A stretch of DNA of 64,000 bases. It comes from Prochilodus magdalenae. Taxonomy: Eukaryota; Chordata; Actinopteri; Characiformes; Prochilodontidae. Location of the stretch: the NCBI GenBank assembly GCA_024036415.1, contig JAMWET010003450.1, forward strand, positions 248,001 to 312,000. Reading direction: 5' to 3'. The stretch's first letter is position 1; each line of letters begins with the position of its first letter. Shown here piece after piece: positions 12,001 through 21,741 of the stretch. Both the position numbers and the translations under genes were made by a program. The notes under the pieces are model-generated. The model ran no database searches. It saw only the letters and a program-made list of their open reading frames with translations, and was not told the origin of the DNA.

Positions 12001-14530
12001 GTTTTTGCACAGAAGTGTGTGGTATGCTCTTCATCATTTCATTGTTTTAGAAAATGCATATGGTGTATACTGTGTACAGTGTATATTTTACGGTGTCTGT
12101 ATGTATTGTGTATATGTGGAGTGGTTGTGTATATGATGTATACTGTGTAGAGTGTATATTGTACAGTGTCTGTATGTATTGTGTATATGTGGAGTGATTG
12201 TGTATATGGTGTATACTGTATATAGTATATAGTGTACAGTGTCTGTATGTATGGTGTATATGTGGAGTGGTTGTGTATGTGGTGTATACTGTATATAGTA
12301 TATAGTGTACGGTGTCTGTATTTATGGTGTATATGTGGAGTGGTTGTGTATATGGTGTATACTGTGTAGAGTGTATATTGTACGGTGTCTGTATGTATTG
12401 TGTATATGTGGAGTGGTTGTGTATATGGTGTATACTGTATATAGTATATAGTGTACAGTGTCTGTATGTATGGTGTATATGTGGAGTGGTTGTGTATATG
12501 GTGTATACTGTGTACAGTGTATATTGTACGGTGTCTGTATATATTGTGTATATGTGGAGATTCGGTGTGTATATGGTGTATACTGTGTAGAGTGTATATT
12601 GTACGGTGTCTGTATGTATTGTGTATATGTGGAGTCAGTGTGTATATGGTGTATACTGTGTCATGGCACAAATACTGCAGCCTTCCATTTGTCTACTAGA
12701 GCCGCCTTGTGGTGGTTAATTGTAAAATAATTGAACTGCAACAGTTTTCCTATTGGTTTATTCAGACCATGTGACTCTAAGGTCAAAGGCTTACCAGAAA
12801 GCCTACGGTAGTCAGTAATTTCTCCATGCGGTTAGACAGAGAGCATCTCCTATTCCTTCTTGTTGTGCCTTGGAAAGCCTTTGCTTGTAAGTTTGTTGTT
12901 ATTTCATAGTTTGTGTAATGAGTGAATACATATGTTGTATATATTCTGTTGAAACAAAAGTTGACAGTTCCTTTGTTAGAATGCTAAAATGCTAAGATAA
13001 ATTAAATACAGTTCATTAGGCTAACTAGCCTATCTGTAAGCAATGGAAGGGAATGTGTACTGTATTTTGAATGTAGTTTGTAAACATAGCATTGTTTATT
13101 TGTCTTCATTACAGTTTACACGAAAGAACAAACTAATTAATGTACGAAAGAAGAGGAAAAGAACTCAGTAAAGCACTTCAATTCTGCGTTCAACTTTCTC
13201 TGGAGTTTGTGTGTTAGCTATCTGTCAGTGGTGCGTAGAGGGAACACGCATTAGGGACAGAATATACTGTGTAGAGTGTATATTGTACAGTGTCTGTATG
13301 TACTGTGTATATGTGGAGTGGTTGTGTATATGGTGTATACTGTGTAGAGTGTATATTGTACGGTGTCTGTATGTATTGTGTATATGTGGAGTCGGTGTGT
13401 ATATGGTATATACTGTGTAGAGTGTATATTGTACAGTGTCTGTATGTACTGTGTATATGTGGAGTGGTTGTGTATATGGTGTATACTGTGTAGAGTGTAT
13501 ATTGTACAGTGTCTGTATGTATTGTGTATATGTGGAGTCGTTGTGTATATGTTGTGTAGAGTGTTGATTGTACGGTGTCTGTGTTTACAAAGATTACTAA
13601 GCAGCAGACTTTCAGTTTTCATTGTATAATTCAGTAATTTTATCAATCTTTTAATTTTTTATTTACTTTTTTTATTTCATTTTATCTTATAATACTGCAA
13701 ATAACATAATACAACAGTGTTTTATTCTTTTTTTATAATCAGTATATAAGAGCACATAAAGGCCTCAATGTTATTTTCTGCATTGTATTAGCATCGAGCT
13801 AATGGTGCCACATATTAGTTTTGCCACACATAGATTAATGCAATTTCAGACAGGTGTAGCAAAAATATGACTGTTTGATCCCTGATTGAGATTCAAGTAC
13901 CATTCCTTGATTTGTATATATTTGAATGGATAGATTTATGATAGAATACATGAATGGAGTCAAATAAACTGCTTAAAATAAAAATTTTAGCTTTTAAAGC
14001 TAGACATCTGGTTCCATTCACCAGCACTGTAAACAATACTGACTATGTAAGTTTCTTTAGAACGATTTCACACCAAACCACTCAGTATAACACCCCCTAC
14101 AGTTCATCATGGATTGGCATAGATTGAAGTAATAGTTGGTTATGGCTGACCCAGTTATAGAAGGAAAAAATGTCAAACAGGAATATAACACAGGAGATAA
14201 GATATGTTTAAGCAGTAGCACTGCATTTTAGCACCATTATTGAATTCCTTAGTGACTAGATTAAAATGATCAAATAAATTAATATATTGTATATGGATAT
14301 ATCTAACAACATATCATTATCACCCACACACCTGAGCACTGCCACAGTTTTACTTTCATTTTTAAAGAACCCCTAACACTGTTAAATTATGAAAATGAGA
14401 AATACAGAGTTTCAGTCTACCTTCGTGTGGAGCCTCTGAGGCGTAACTGAACGTGTAGAGGTTCAGGATGATCTGCAGATCCGCCGAGTCCACCGAGAGC
14501 TTATTATCAGCACTGATTCATACAGTACAG
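613..14530 (-). CDS. Unit 1: butyrophilin-like IgV-IgC-TM-SPRY gene (multi-exon span)
   Basis: Predicted type I membrane protein of the butyrophilin/B7-like family. Exons on the minus strand, 5' to 3': non-coding 14421 to about 14530; signal peptide 10845-10895; IgV 9391-9738; IgC part a 9160-9312; IgC part b 8842-8982; TM 8662-8736; linker exons 8239-8283, 8022-8051, 7659-7709, 7355-7402, 6373-6414, 6044-6091, 5738-5788, 5441-5488 (donor lost), 4373-4405, 3577-3624, 2588-2629, 2260-2307, 1951-2001, 1655-1702 and 1474-1500; SPRY 613-1127. All coding junctions fit phase 1 and the frame stays open through each listed exon. Which linker exons are used cannot be told from DNA. Intron 1 holds a LINE fragment, a 73-bp minisatellite and a 0.6-kb insertion. 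A solo LTR lies between the leader and IgV exons. Intact gene is my best reading; ligand unknown. Confidence 0.8.
1474..1500 (-). CDS. Unit 1 27-bp exon DWKKMITRK before SPRY
   Basis: This is the short exon that in butyrophilin and related genes comes just before B30.2 and often reads DWKK/DWRK. Acceptor TATACAG, donor GTAAAA. It is phase 1 at both ends, so it joins the SPRY exon in frame. Copies with the same borders lie at 26696-26722 (DWKKMLTHK) and 45522-45548 (DWEKMLTRK). Confidence 0.75.
1562..1646. repeat. Two copies of the 40-bp minisatellite
   Basis: Two units of the 'ctataaagatggtgtactga' repeat, the same unit that is amplified at 4671-5425. They sit directly beside the 48-bp linker exon at 1655. 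Similar one- or two-copy stubs occur at 7265-7344 and 45606-45690, always next to the same exon type. Confidence 0.8.
1650..3420. repeat. First arm of internal ~3.8-kb direct duplication in unit 1
   Basis: This stretch is nearly the same as 5430-7180, in the same order and orientation, including the linker exons of 42, 48, 51 and 48 bp and the AT-rich introns. Differences are scattered single bases and short indels. The offset is about 3.79 kb. Confidence 0.85.
1655..2629 (-). CDS. Unit 1 linker micro-exons, set A distal part
   Basis: Four small exons on the minus strand: 2588-2629 (42 bp, [14 protein letters not shown]), 2260-2307 (48 bp, [15 protein letters not shown]), 1951-2001 (51 bp, [17 protein letters not shown]) and 1655-1702 (48 bp, [15 protein letters not shown]). 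Each has AG before it and GT after it, and each is open only in the phase-1 frame used by the rest of the gene. The peptides are rich in Ser, Thr, Glu and Lys with recurrent KET/SET motifs, so a flexible cytoplasmic linker is likely. In the phase-0 frame they resemble a Gln-rich coiled coil, but that frame does not fit the neighbours. Confidence 0.55.
3577..4405 (-). CDS. Unit 1 linker micro-exons, set A proximal part
   Basis: Exon 4373-4405 (33 bp, [11 protein letters not shown], donor GTGAGT) is a diverged copy of the PLEEG-type exon found near 8.0, 27.8, 29.4 and 46.7 kb. Exon 3577-3624 (48 bp, [16 protein letters not shown]) has a strong TTTTGCAG acceptor and GTAAAA donor, with a counterpart at 28339-28386 in unit 2. 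Both are phase 1 on each side. Confidence 0.5.
4244..4337. repeat. 28-bp minisatellite (about 3 copies)
   Basis: Tandem units of the type 'cagtgagatcagaaaggagg' followed by 'tgtaaagg' lie just downstream (minus sense) of a PLEEG-type exon. The same array is at 7935-7990, 29338-29375, 46535-46682 and 61240-61275, with different copy numbers. Confidence 0.8.
4671..5425. repeat. 40-bp minisatellite array (about 19 copies)
   Basis: Head-to-tail units of 40 bp (ggctataaagatggtgtact plus gatggagatgtgtatgagag), with variants such as gtgtat/gtggat and acgaga. The array lies inside the unit 1 intron beside a linker exon. It is continuous with no spacers, so it is not a CRISPR array. Other units carry only one or two copies. 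Confidence 0.93.
5430..7180. repeat. Second arm of internal ~3.8-kb direct duplication in unit 1
   Basis: Counterpart of 1650-3420. It carries second copies of the 48-, 51-, 48- and 42-bp linker exons. Two splice sites differ from the first arm: the donor of the exon at 5441 reads CT in place of GT, and the donor of the exon at 6373 is GC in place of GT. Confidence 0.85.
5738..7709 (-). CDS. Unit 1 linker micro-exons, set B
   Basis: Minus-strand exons 7659-7709 (51 bp, [17 protein letters not shown]), 7355-7402 (48 bp, [15 protein letters not shown]), 6373-6414 (42 bp, [16 protein letters not shown] donor), 6044-6091 (48 bp, [15 protein letters not shown]) and 5738-5788 (51 bp, [17 protein letters not shown]). 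All are open in phase 1 and multiples of three. A further copy at 5441-5488 has lost its donor and is probably dead. Together with set A this makes unit 1 the most cassette-rich gene of the cluster. Confidence 0.5.
8022..8051 (-). CDS. Unit 1 30-bp linker exon (PLEEGVRLV)
   Basis: Acceptor TTAAG, donor GTGAGT, phase 1 at both ends. The acidic [10 protein letters not shown] peptide recurs as [10 protein letters not shown] at 29406-29438 and 46717-46749 and as [10 protein letters not shown] at 27764-27796. In all units it is the second small exon after the TM exon. Confidence 0.6.
8239..8283 (-). CDS. Unit 1 45-bp juxtamembrane exon
   Basis: Acceptor GGATTTCAG, donor GTAAGA. Read in phase 1 it gives [15 protein letters not shown], basic and Ser-rich, right after the TM exon, as expected for the start of the cytoplasmic tail. 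Counterparts are 29626-29670 and 46933-46977, both open; the unit 4 copy near 61.42 kb is truncated. Confidence 0.65.
8662..8736 (-). CDS. Unit 1 transmembrane exon
   Basis: It encodes a hydrophobic stretch of about 22 residues ([21 protein letters not shown]) ending in Arg, with donor GTAGGA. The acceptor GTACAG is chosen to match units 2 and 3. An upstream acceptor at 8749 is also possible and would add four residues in frame. Confidence 0.8.
8842..9312 (-). CDS. Unit 1 IgC domain, two exons (9160-9312 and 8842-8982)
   Basis: The first exon (153 bp) holds [18 protein letters not shown] and the [12 protein letters not shown] strand, with the first cysteine and the Trp. The second (141 bp) holds [20 protein letters not shown], the second cysteine, and ends [13 protein letters not shown] before the TM. 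This C-type domain split in two resembles teleost butyrophilin-like proteins. Borders: acceptor CTCTAG and donor GTGTGT for exon a; acceptor CATACAG and donor GTGAGT for exon b. The intron between them carries a GA microsatellite at 8989-9023. Confidence 0.82.
8989..9023. repeat. (GA)n microsatellite
   Basis: About 17 GA units in the intron that splits the IgC domain, directly next to the acceptor of IgC exon b. The unit 3 counterpart is 47678-47721; unit 2 has only a short stub (about 30394-30412). Confidence 0.95.
9391..9738 (-). CDS. Unit 1 IgV exon
   Basis: 348 bp, [19 protein letters not shown] onward. Visible IgV landmarks: VVLPC (first Cys), HWYGP (Trp), [24 protein letters not shown] (D.G.Y.C motif). 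This is the distal ligand-facing domain of B7/butyrophilin proteins. Acceptor TTTCAG, donor GTAAAG, phase 1. Unlike units 2 and 3 it has Tyr in place of Cys in the ALD(Y/C) position before the Trp strand. Confidence 0.88.
9982..10301. mobile_element. Solo LTR, 320 bp, with 5-bp target duplication
   Basis: The element starts TGTCACG and ends GTTTACA. It is flanked on both sides by GTTGC (9977-9981 and 10302-10306). It contains an AATAAA near its 3' end (about 10243). The unit 3 intron at about 48.80 kb has the same flank (agccccttgtta/ccag) with no insertion, so an empty paralogous site exists. Confidence 0.85.
10845..10895 (-). CDS. Unit 1 signal-peptide exon
   Basis: Acceptor TTTACAG, then TT and the start codon (plus-strand cat at 10891-10893). 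It encodes [16 protein letters not shown], a short hydrophobic leader ending in small residues, and donor GTAATT. It ends in phase 1 and joins the IgV exon as A-D-T-F-S. The near-identical leaders at 35321-35371 and 49484-49534 fix the start. Confidence 0.85.
11395..12050 (+). mobile_element. LINE fragment: AP endonuclease domain
   Basis: Open frame from about 11421 to 12047 with hallmarks of the APE-type endonuclease of CR1/L2/Rex-like LINEs: [22 protein letters not shown], a FIILRDFN where GDFN is usual, and SDHCLV near the end. It stops after the SFCTE-like segment that normally leads to the reverse transcriptase, so both ends are missing. It lies inside unit 1 intron 1 in the opposite sense to the gene and abuts the 73-bp minisatellite. 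Defective. Confidence 0.8.
12053..12660. repeat. 73-bp minisatellite, first array (about 8 copies)
   Basis: GT-rich head-to-tail units of about 73 bp (for example tgtatatggtgtatactgtg, then tagagtgtatattgtacggt and a gtctgtatgtattgtgtata part). Because 73 is not a multiple of three, each frame mixes through the units, and open frames here (IYT/CVYGVYC-rich) are low-complexity artefacts. The array lies in unit 1 intron 1. Shorter arrays are in intron 1 of units 2 and 3 and a stub is in unit 4. Confidence 0.93.
12661..13262. mobile_element. ~0.6-kb insertion splitting the 73-bp array
   Basis: Unrelated sequence that interrupts the repeat. TATACTGTG is on both sides (12652-12660 and 13263-13271), but since it is also part of the repeat unit it is weak proof of a target duplication. 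An LTR-like reading (TGTCATGG to GGGACA) is possible. No ORF of note. Family unknown. Confidence 0.5.
13262..13585. repeat. 73-bp minisatellite, second array (about 4 copies)
   Basis: Continuation of the array at 12053-12660 on the far side of the insertion, with the same unit and the same orientation. Confidence 0.93.
13590..14420. other. Conserved intron 1 segment of the cluster
   Basis: No gene. Non-coding DNA shared with 36.69-37.55, 50.29-51.12 and 61.74-62.54 kb and in part with 23.05-23.66 kb. The most alike stretch is the 'gtctggttccattcaccagc' block at about 14.0 kb. It lies just downstream of the non-coding first exon, so it could hold regulatory sites, but none is proven. Confidence 0.6.
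14421..14530 (-). other. Unit 1 non-coding first exon (5' end approximate)
   Basis: The donor (CACGAAG then GTAGAC) is fixed by four matching copies at 37555, 51121 and 62543. The exon contains a four-codon upstream ORF (ATG AAT CAG TGC TGA), kept in all four copies. A longer frame on this strand starts only at GTG and is not a convincing protein. The transcription start is not visible, so the 5' limit is a guess. Confidence 0.55.
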
Positions 14531-14643
14531 TATCTCTTCGTTTAGAATGAGGATTGAGATGTGGAGCTGCTAAAACCAGCTTGCCTGGACACATCTCCCG
14601 GAAGAGGTGGGCGATGACACAGATTAAATTCCTGTTCAGAGTT

Positions 14644-14655
14644 TAAACTGAAACT
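14644..14655. promoter_or_regulatory. ISRE-like motif upstream of unit 1
   Basis: TAAACTGAAACT differs from the interferon-stimulated response element core GAAANNGAAACT at one fixed position. It lies about 115 bp upstream of the first exon. Units 3 (51337-51348, TAAACCGAAACT) and 2 (37771-37782, TTAACCGAAACT) keep it at the same place. No TATA box is clear. Confidence 0.45.
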
Positions 14656-14859
14656 CACAGTGAGACACAGAACCACCTACAGCTAAAACCACCTACAGCC
14701 AAATACACTTATAAAAAAAGGTTTCTTCACCCAACAGAAGAGCAGCTCTTCCCACTAACTGAGAATGAGAGGGTCAGGTTCTAAACTACATGCATACATA
14801 TCCCCCATGAAAAAGCCTTTTCTGTAATTGTAAAAGCATTTCAGGAAAGAACCTCATAC

Positions 14860-15020
14860 GAACTGTGAAGTATAGAGGTGGAAGGGTCATGGTTTGGGGA
14901 TGCTTTGCTGCAGCAGGACCTGGCCAGCTCACCATTAGAGAATCCACCATGAGTTCTGGTGTGAATCAGAGGGTCCTTGAGCATCTGAAAAATGTGAAGA
15001 GTATCTGACAATAAAAAAAA
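14860..15020 (+). mobile_element. Tc1-like transposase fragment
   Basis: Plus-strand translation gives KYRGGRVMVWGCFAAAGPG, the Tc1 KYGGGS/WGCF region, followed by SGVNQRVLEHL. It is about 150 bp of decayed transposase with no ends visible. Confidence 0.7.
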
Positions 15021-15124
15021 AAAGGTGAAAAAATAGAAGCAGAACTGAACCCAGATCTTTCTGCAACATGACAATAAAACCATGGAAGAAAATACATGTA
15101 ACAAGACAAACATCTATACCCAGG

Positions 15125-15300
15125 ATCTCCAGGGCAACTAGATATTTGTACAGCAGAACTGGGTTGTCTTGTTTATTGGCTGGATGCCAGCATACTTCAT
15201 ACCTCCTATGTTCAGTGTAGTGGAAAGTTCACATGGCAGAAGAACCAAATATCCTGCTTTAGCCGAGATGACTCCATTAGGAATTTATACTTTCACTTTG
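15125..15300 (-). pseudogene. Diverged IgV exon relic
   Basis: On the minus strand: IPNGVISAKAGYLVLLPCE matches [18 protein letters not shown] of the units; then, after a frameshift, RYEVCWHPANKQDNPVLLYK matches [19 protein letters not shown]. Only the first half of the domain remains. It is more diverged than any other IgV copy here, so it may come from an older member of the family. Confidence 0.7.
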
Positions 15301-15379
15301 GTTGTAACTCCAAACGACCCACACAAGTGGTAAAATGAATCAAAAAAATAAAAACTGAGTCTTTGCGGACTAGGGCTTG

Positions 15380-16900
15380 TTACTGTCATCACTGCATTTC
15401 ATTTATTTATTTATTTATTACTTTTTTTCTGGTTTAGGTTGATTCATCACCTTTAATCCTGGTGTTAGTTTTGTATGGGCCCGGGCGATGCTGCCTGCAG
15501 CCAGCAGAGGGCGGCAGCAGCGGTGCCGTTCTGGGAGAACTACAGCCCAGAACTCCAACCCCCAGAATGCCCTGGGTTGATCAACCTAACCCTCTGCACC
15601 TGAGGTGCCGGCCATATAAGCCCCCACCAAACAACCACCTCTGCTACACCGTTGTAGATGGGTAGCTCGTATGGTACAGCCAGAGAAAAGAAAAACAGAA
15701 AAATGAATGAGAGCGAAAAAGAGGGAAAAGCAAAAGAAACAAAAAGCAATAAATAACTACATAAATAGATTAGAGAGTGTGGGTCACTCTGCACAACAGA
15801 AAAGATGCAGAGACCCACAAAATTCCCTTTCTGTTCAACTTTCTATCTCCTGTTTATTTCTGTTCTTTAATAAACTCCCCCTTTCATTTGGGCGTGTCGT
15901 CTCTGGCGTCTCCTTTGTTTGTTTTTACCTGCCATTTCTCCCTCTCCCTCACAAAACCCCTCCTGACTCACCTCATGTGTACTGCCGCAAAGCGCAGAGG
16001 GAACACATGGGGTTACCACTCCAGACGTCAGGTTCTATCCCCGCCTAAACCTGCTCACTTAAACACATTCCCCCAAACAGTTAACTCCTCACACACACAG
16101 TTTCACATGCATCCACATCCAGGAAGTCCATTTGCTGGCAGTATAAACCTTTATATCGCTGCAAACGGGTTCCCGCCCTGCGTTTGGGTCCAAACCCAAC
16201 CGGACTGTAACAAATTTACTACTTTTCTAACAACTTCATCTCCCAGACTCTTCCTGATGCTGTCACAGCCACATGCTCCAAAACACCCAATCACACTCCA
16301 GTTCCGCGTTCTAGGTCTCCAGAGCTCTGATTGCCCACCTGCTCCTCATTTCCCCCTCACTGCATAAACTACTTGACTTTTATCTCAAAGTACCTTTGTT
16401 TCTGACACACTGTTAGTGAACTGTGGAAGACTAGACTGCCATGTGAGGTGTGTTTACCTAAAAGACAGACTGTGCCATCATCTACCATGGTCCTGTATTT
16501 TACTGATAGACTGAGTTTCTCGTTATACTGACTGTCATGACCGAAAGGTGTTCAGTCCTGCGAGGGCTGTATCAGCAATGTTTTTATTTTGCTATATTAA
16601 ACTAAATTGTCACTGTGAGACTCTGTGGCTGGTGTTAGGTTCTGTTGGGCTGTTTGCTGTGAAGGTAGAAGTCAGAATTAACCACCATTTACACATATAA
16701 ACAACCAGAACAGTGTGGGTGATCTGTAGAGTCTATATGCCAGTGTCATGCCTGCACAGATGCCAGTATCTGCACCTTTATTAAAACAATAGTTTGGAAT
16801 ATTTAGGCGTTGTTGGACCGGGTATACGGTGGTGTTAAGGTTGAATATTTGACGCTCTGTAAGTGGTGTGAGGGTGAGGATACTGCAATGACAAGAGTTT
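15380..16900. mobile_element. Composite of LTR-like insertions in a duplicated flank
   Basis: The ends (15380-15465, 16255-16365 and 16690-16900) match 63310-64000. The middle (about 15466-16250) is absent there, so it looks like an insertion. It has a CATATAAGC promoter-like box near 15613, an AATAAA near 15868 and GC-rich text unlike its surroundings, as in a fish retrotransposon LTR. ORFs of up to 196 codons have no domain I recognise. The rest of the stretch to 17.09 kb has no gene. Confidence 0.5.
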
Positions 16901-17094
16901 TGTTTGCAGGTGGGAATGTGGGGGTGTTTGGGTTAGTGGTGTTATGGTATATGGTGTTTCATCTCCACGGTGACAAAAACGTATGCCATTACACCCCTAC
17001 TGGGGGCATAAGTGTACTATTTGATGTGGGGCACATAGATAAAACTTAATGCTATTGATGCTTTACTTGTTGTCAGTATGTGTGATGGAATATG

Positions 17095-18365
<1,271 letters not shown>

Positions 18366-18369
18366 GATG

Positions 18370-18918
18370 TGCATTGTATATGTGTTGCACCTTTTACCCG
18401 AGCCACTCCAACCTGTTAGGAAGAAGAGATGCTTGGTGACGGTGAATAGGCTGCTGGTCTGGTTTAACTGTAGCACTGCGGTGTGTTTAAGGGTTTGTCA
18501 TTTGATATGAATATGGAACAGCTGTCACTTCTTTAGAAATGTCTTTGGAAAATATGCACATGAAATACATTTCTAGGTTAAAGAATTGTTTATTTTGGAT
18601 ATTATTAATTCTCACTTCCAAACGTGTATAAACAAATGTATTTTCTGTTGGATGTTATTGAGGTTATAGGCCGTTTGAGACAGATTGTTATTATGGTAAC
18701 TGAGATTCTAGAAACAACCCCTATTTATGATGTACATTATCAGAAAACTAGAAATTATATATTTAGACGTATTTTATGTTGCAGTGTTTAATGTGTAGGT
18801 TGACTGTACATTTCCTTTTGTGTGTTTTTTACCAAATATTGAAGGATGTTTTTTGCCATAATAGTTTTAAATACCATTGTCTGTCTCCACATTTGGAACC
18901 ATCTTGAAGTTAAGACTT
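18370..18918. other. Intergenic segment shared by three units; no gene seen
   Basis: Non-coding stretch matched at 38470-38995 and 51790-52335 (shared landmarks: 'gccactccaacctgtt', 'gctggtctggtttaactgta', 'cttgaagttaagact'). No convincing ORF. Confidence 0.7.
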
Positions 18919-18919
18919 A

Positions 18920-18970
<51 letters not shown>
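18919..18970. repeat. (GATA)n microsatellite, tail of the LINE
   Basis: About 12 GATA units directly at the 3' end of the minus-strand LINE, probably grown from its short tandem tail at insertion. Confidence 0.93.
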
Positions 18971-21741
18971 CTTTATTGATCCCGAAGGAAATTTAGCAGC
19001 CAGTAGCGGTTTCACAAAAAGAACAGCACAGATACACATAATAATACAAAAATAGAAATAAAAACAGTGTTGTGCAGTATGAGAAACCTAAATGGGACAG
19101 TCAGTAACGGCAGCAGTATTATTAACTGTCAGGCTAAAAGCTATAGGACTATACATACTGCGGATCACTATCAGTGGATATGTAAATATAAATATATAAA
19201 TGTATCTCACTTCTTAAGGAGGCAAGAAATATATACAAGAGTACAAATATAACTGCAGGCTGTAGAAAAGACGGTGCAAAAGTAATAAATAAATATACAA
19301 GGGACGTGGTTATCAGCAGATAAATGACCGAATTAATTAACATCAGAAACATGATATTTAAGTGGAGTTGAGTGTCCAGGAGTGTGCAGATGTACAGTAT
19401 ATGCAGTATAACAGTAAGTTGTCAGCGTGTCCAGGAGGTAAGATAAAGATACAGTATATACAGTAAGTGTCAGAGTGTCCAGATGTTATGTACAGTGAAT
19501 AGATAAAGGATCTGATTAAACAAAGGGAGTTTAGTGCTCAGCAGTCCTCGTCCCTCTTCCGGCCCTGTGGGAGGAGTTGAAGAGCCTGATTGGCTCCTGA
19601 GTCTGTCCGTGGAGCAGCTCTGTGACAGCAGCCTGCCACTGAACTTGCTCCTTCTGTCCATGATGATGGTGTGCAGTGGGTGCCCATCATCATCCATAAT
19701 GGACAGCAGTTTGTGCAGTGTCCTCCTCTCCGCCACCTTCACCACCGAGTCCAGCTCCACACCAACAACTGACCCTGCTCGCCTGACCAGCTTGTCCAGA
19801 CGCATCTCGTCTCGCTTCCTCCCCAGCACACCACAGCATAGAAGAGACAGCTGGACACCAAAGTCTGATGGAACATCTGCAGGAGCTTCCTACAGATGTT
19901 AAAGGACCCCAGCCTCCTCAGGAAGTAGAGTCGGCTCTGCCCCTTCCTATAAAGGATATCAGTGTTGGCTGACCAGTCCAGCCTCTCGTCCAGGTGCAGT
20001 CCGAGATACCTGTAGGTCCTAACCATCTCTGCTTCCACCCCCTCGATAAAGACCGGCTGTGTGAGTGGCCTCGCCCTGCGAAAGTCCACCACCATCTCTT
20101 TAGTCTTGGAAGTGTTCAGTAGCAGGTTGTTCCTATGGCACCATATCACAAAGTCCTCCACCAGGTCTCTGTACTCTACTTCCTGCCCTCCCCTCACACA
20201 GGCCACAATAGCAGTATCGTCCGAGAACTTCTGCATGTGGCACGTCTCAGAGTTGTGCCTGAAGTCTGAGGTGTATAGTGTGAAGAGGAAAGGGGAGAGT
20301 ACAGTCCCCTGTGGTGCTCCTGTGCTGCTGACCACAGTCTCTGACGTACAGTCCTTCAGCCTGACATACTGAGGTCTGCCAGTGAGGTAGTCGGTAATCC
20401 AGGAGACCAGGTGGGGATCGACTTGCATCCTTGCCAGCTTGTCTTTCAGTCGAAGGGGCTGAATGGTGTTGAAGGCACTGGAGAAATCAAAGAACATGAC
20501 TCTCACAGCGCTGCCCCCCTTGTCCAGATGAGAGTGGGCCCGATGGAGAAGGTACAGCATGGCGTCCTCTACTCCCACTTTCTCCCTGTAGGCGAACTGC
20601 AGGGGGTCCATTGCGTGTTGGACCTGGGGTCTCAGAAGGTGTAGAAGGAGGCGTTCCAGGGTCTTCATGACATGTGATGTTAGGGCGACCGGCCTGAAGT
20701 CATTGAGCTCACTGGGTCGTGCCTTCTTGGGTACTGGAACAAGGCATGATGTTTTCCACAGTGTGGGAACCCTGCCCAAGCGCAGACTCAGGTTGAAGAT
20801 GTGCTGTAGGGGTGCCCCCAGCTCGGCAGCACAGGACTTCAGTAGCCTGAGACACACTCTGTCCGGTCCAGCTGCCTTCCTAGTGTGGAGTCTCCTCAGC
20901 TCCCCTCTAATCTGGTCTGCGGTGAAGGTGTGCAGAAGGGGAGAGGTGTGGGCTTCAGTGGTGCTGCAGGTCAGGTCTGATGAGACGAGGTGTGAAAATG
21001 ATGGAATGGGGGCCGTGTTGTCTGAGCTATCAGCCTGTGTGAGGTGAGCATGAATAACAAAAGGAGAAGGTGGGGTGTTGATGTCCAGGCAGTCAGAGAC
21101 TGAAGTATCAGGAGCTGAGGTGAGGGGGAGGGTGGAGGAGGTATCCGCAGAAGCTGCAGAGACTTGAACAGGGCAGTCAAACCGGTTGTAGAAGGTGTTG
21201 AACTCATTGGCTCTGTCTACATCACCGTCTGTGGCACTGTCTGTCCTCTGCATATAGCCTGTGATGGTCTTCATACCACTCCACACCTCCCTCATGTTGT
21301 TCTCCCTTAGCTTCTGCTCCACCTTCCTCCTGTAGGACTCTTTTGCCTCTCGCAGGTGGACTTTGAGCTCCCTCTGTGCGCTCCTAAGCTCCTCCTGGTT
21401 GTTGTCTTTAAAGGCCCTCTTCTTCTTGTTCAGAAGGCCTTTAACACTGCTGGTAATCCAGGGCTTGTTGTTAGCGAAGCAGCGCACAGTTTTTACAGGA
21501 ACAACAACGTCCATGCAGAAGTTCATGTAGTCCGTCATGCAGTGTGTAATCCCCTCAATGTCCTCCCCATACGGCTCCTGCAACACACTCCATTCAGTGG
21601 ACTCAAAGCAGTCCCTGAGAGCTGCTTCAGCACCAGGAGACCATTTCCTGAAGGAGCGGGTGGTTACGGGTTGTGTTCGGACCCGGGGCTTGTACTGTGG
21701 CTACAGGTGGACCAGGTTGTGATCTGATAGATCTATGTGAT
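18926..21741 (-). mobile_element. 5'-truncated non-LTR retrotransposon (LINE)
   Basis: The minus-strand frame starts inside the endonuclease end (LSDHNLVHL, about 21724) and runs to about 19.74 kb. Landmarks: KAAGPDRV, LNDFRPVALTS, FFDFSSAFNTI, GAPQGTVLSP, FSDDTAI, LLLNTSKTKEMVVDFR and RTYRYLGLHLD, all reverse-transcriptase motifs of the CR1/L2/Rex-like clade. A frameshift near 19.83 kb moves the C-terminal part (RLDKLVRRAGSVVG) to another frame. The 3' end reads cccgaaggaaattta then GATA repeats. About 2.8 kb; most of the endonuclease is missing. Flanked by TAATAGATA on both sides (18918-18926 and 21742-21750). Confidence 0.9.

Noticed and set aside
12039..12699. Long Tyr/Thr/His- or Cys/Val-rich open frames (also at 13.2-13.6, 35.6-35.9 and 49.7-50.3 kb)
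   Set aside because: They are translations of the 73-bp GT-rich minisatellite on both strands and have no start, domain or splice support.
15462..16367. Open frames of 67-196 codons near 15.5-16.4 kb
   Set aside because: They lie in a GC-rich LTR-like insertion, have no recognisable domains, and are absent from the paralogous flank at 63.4 kb.
19739..21586. 615-codon frame as a host gene
   Set aside because: It is the reverse transcriptase of a truncated LINE with target duplication.
19534..21727. Plus-strand frames over the LINE
   Set aside because: Antisense shadows of the minus-strand LINE ORF.
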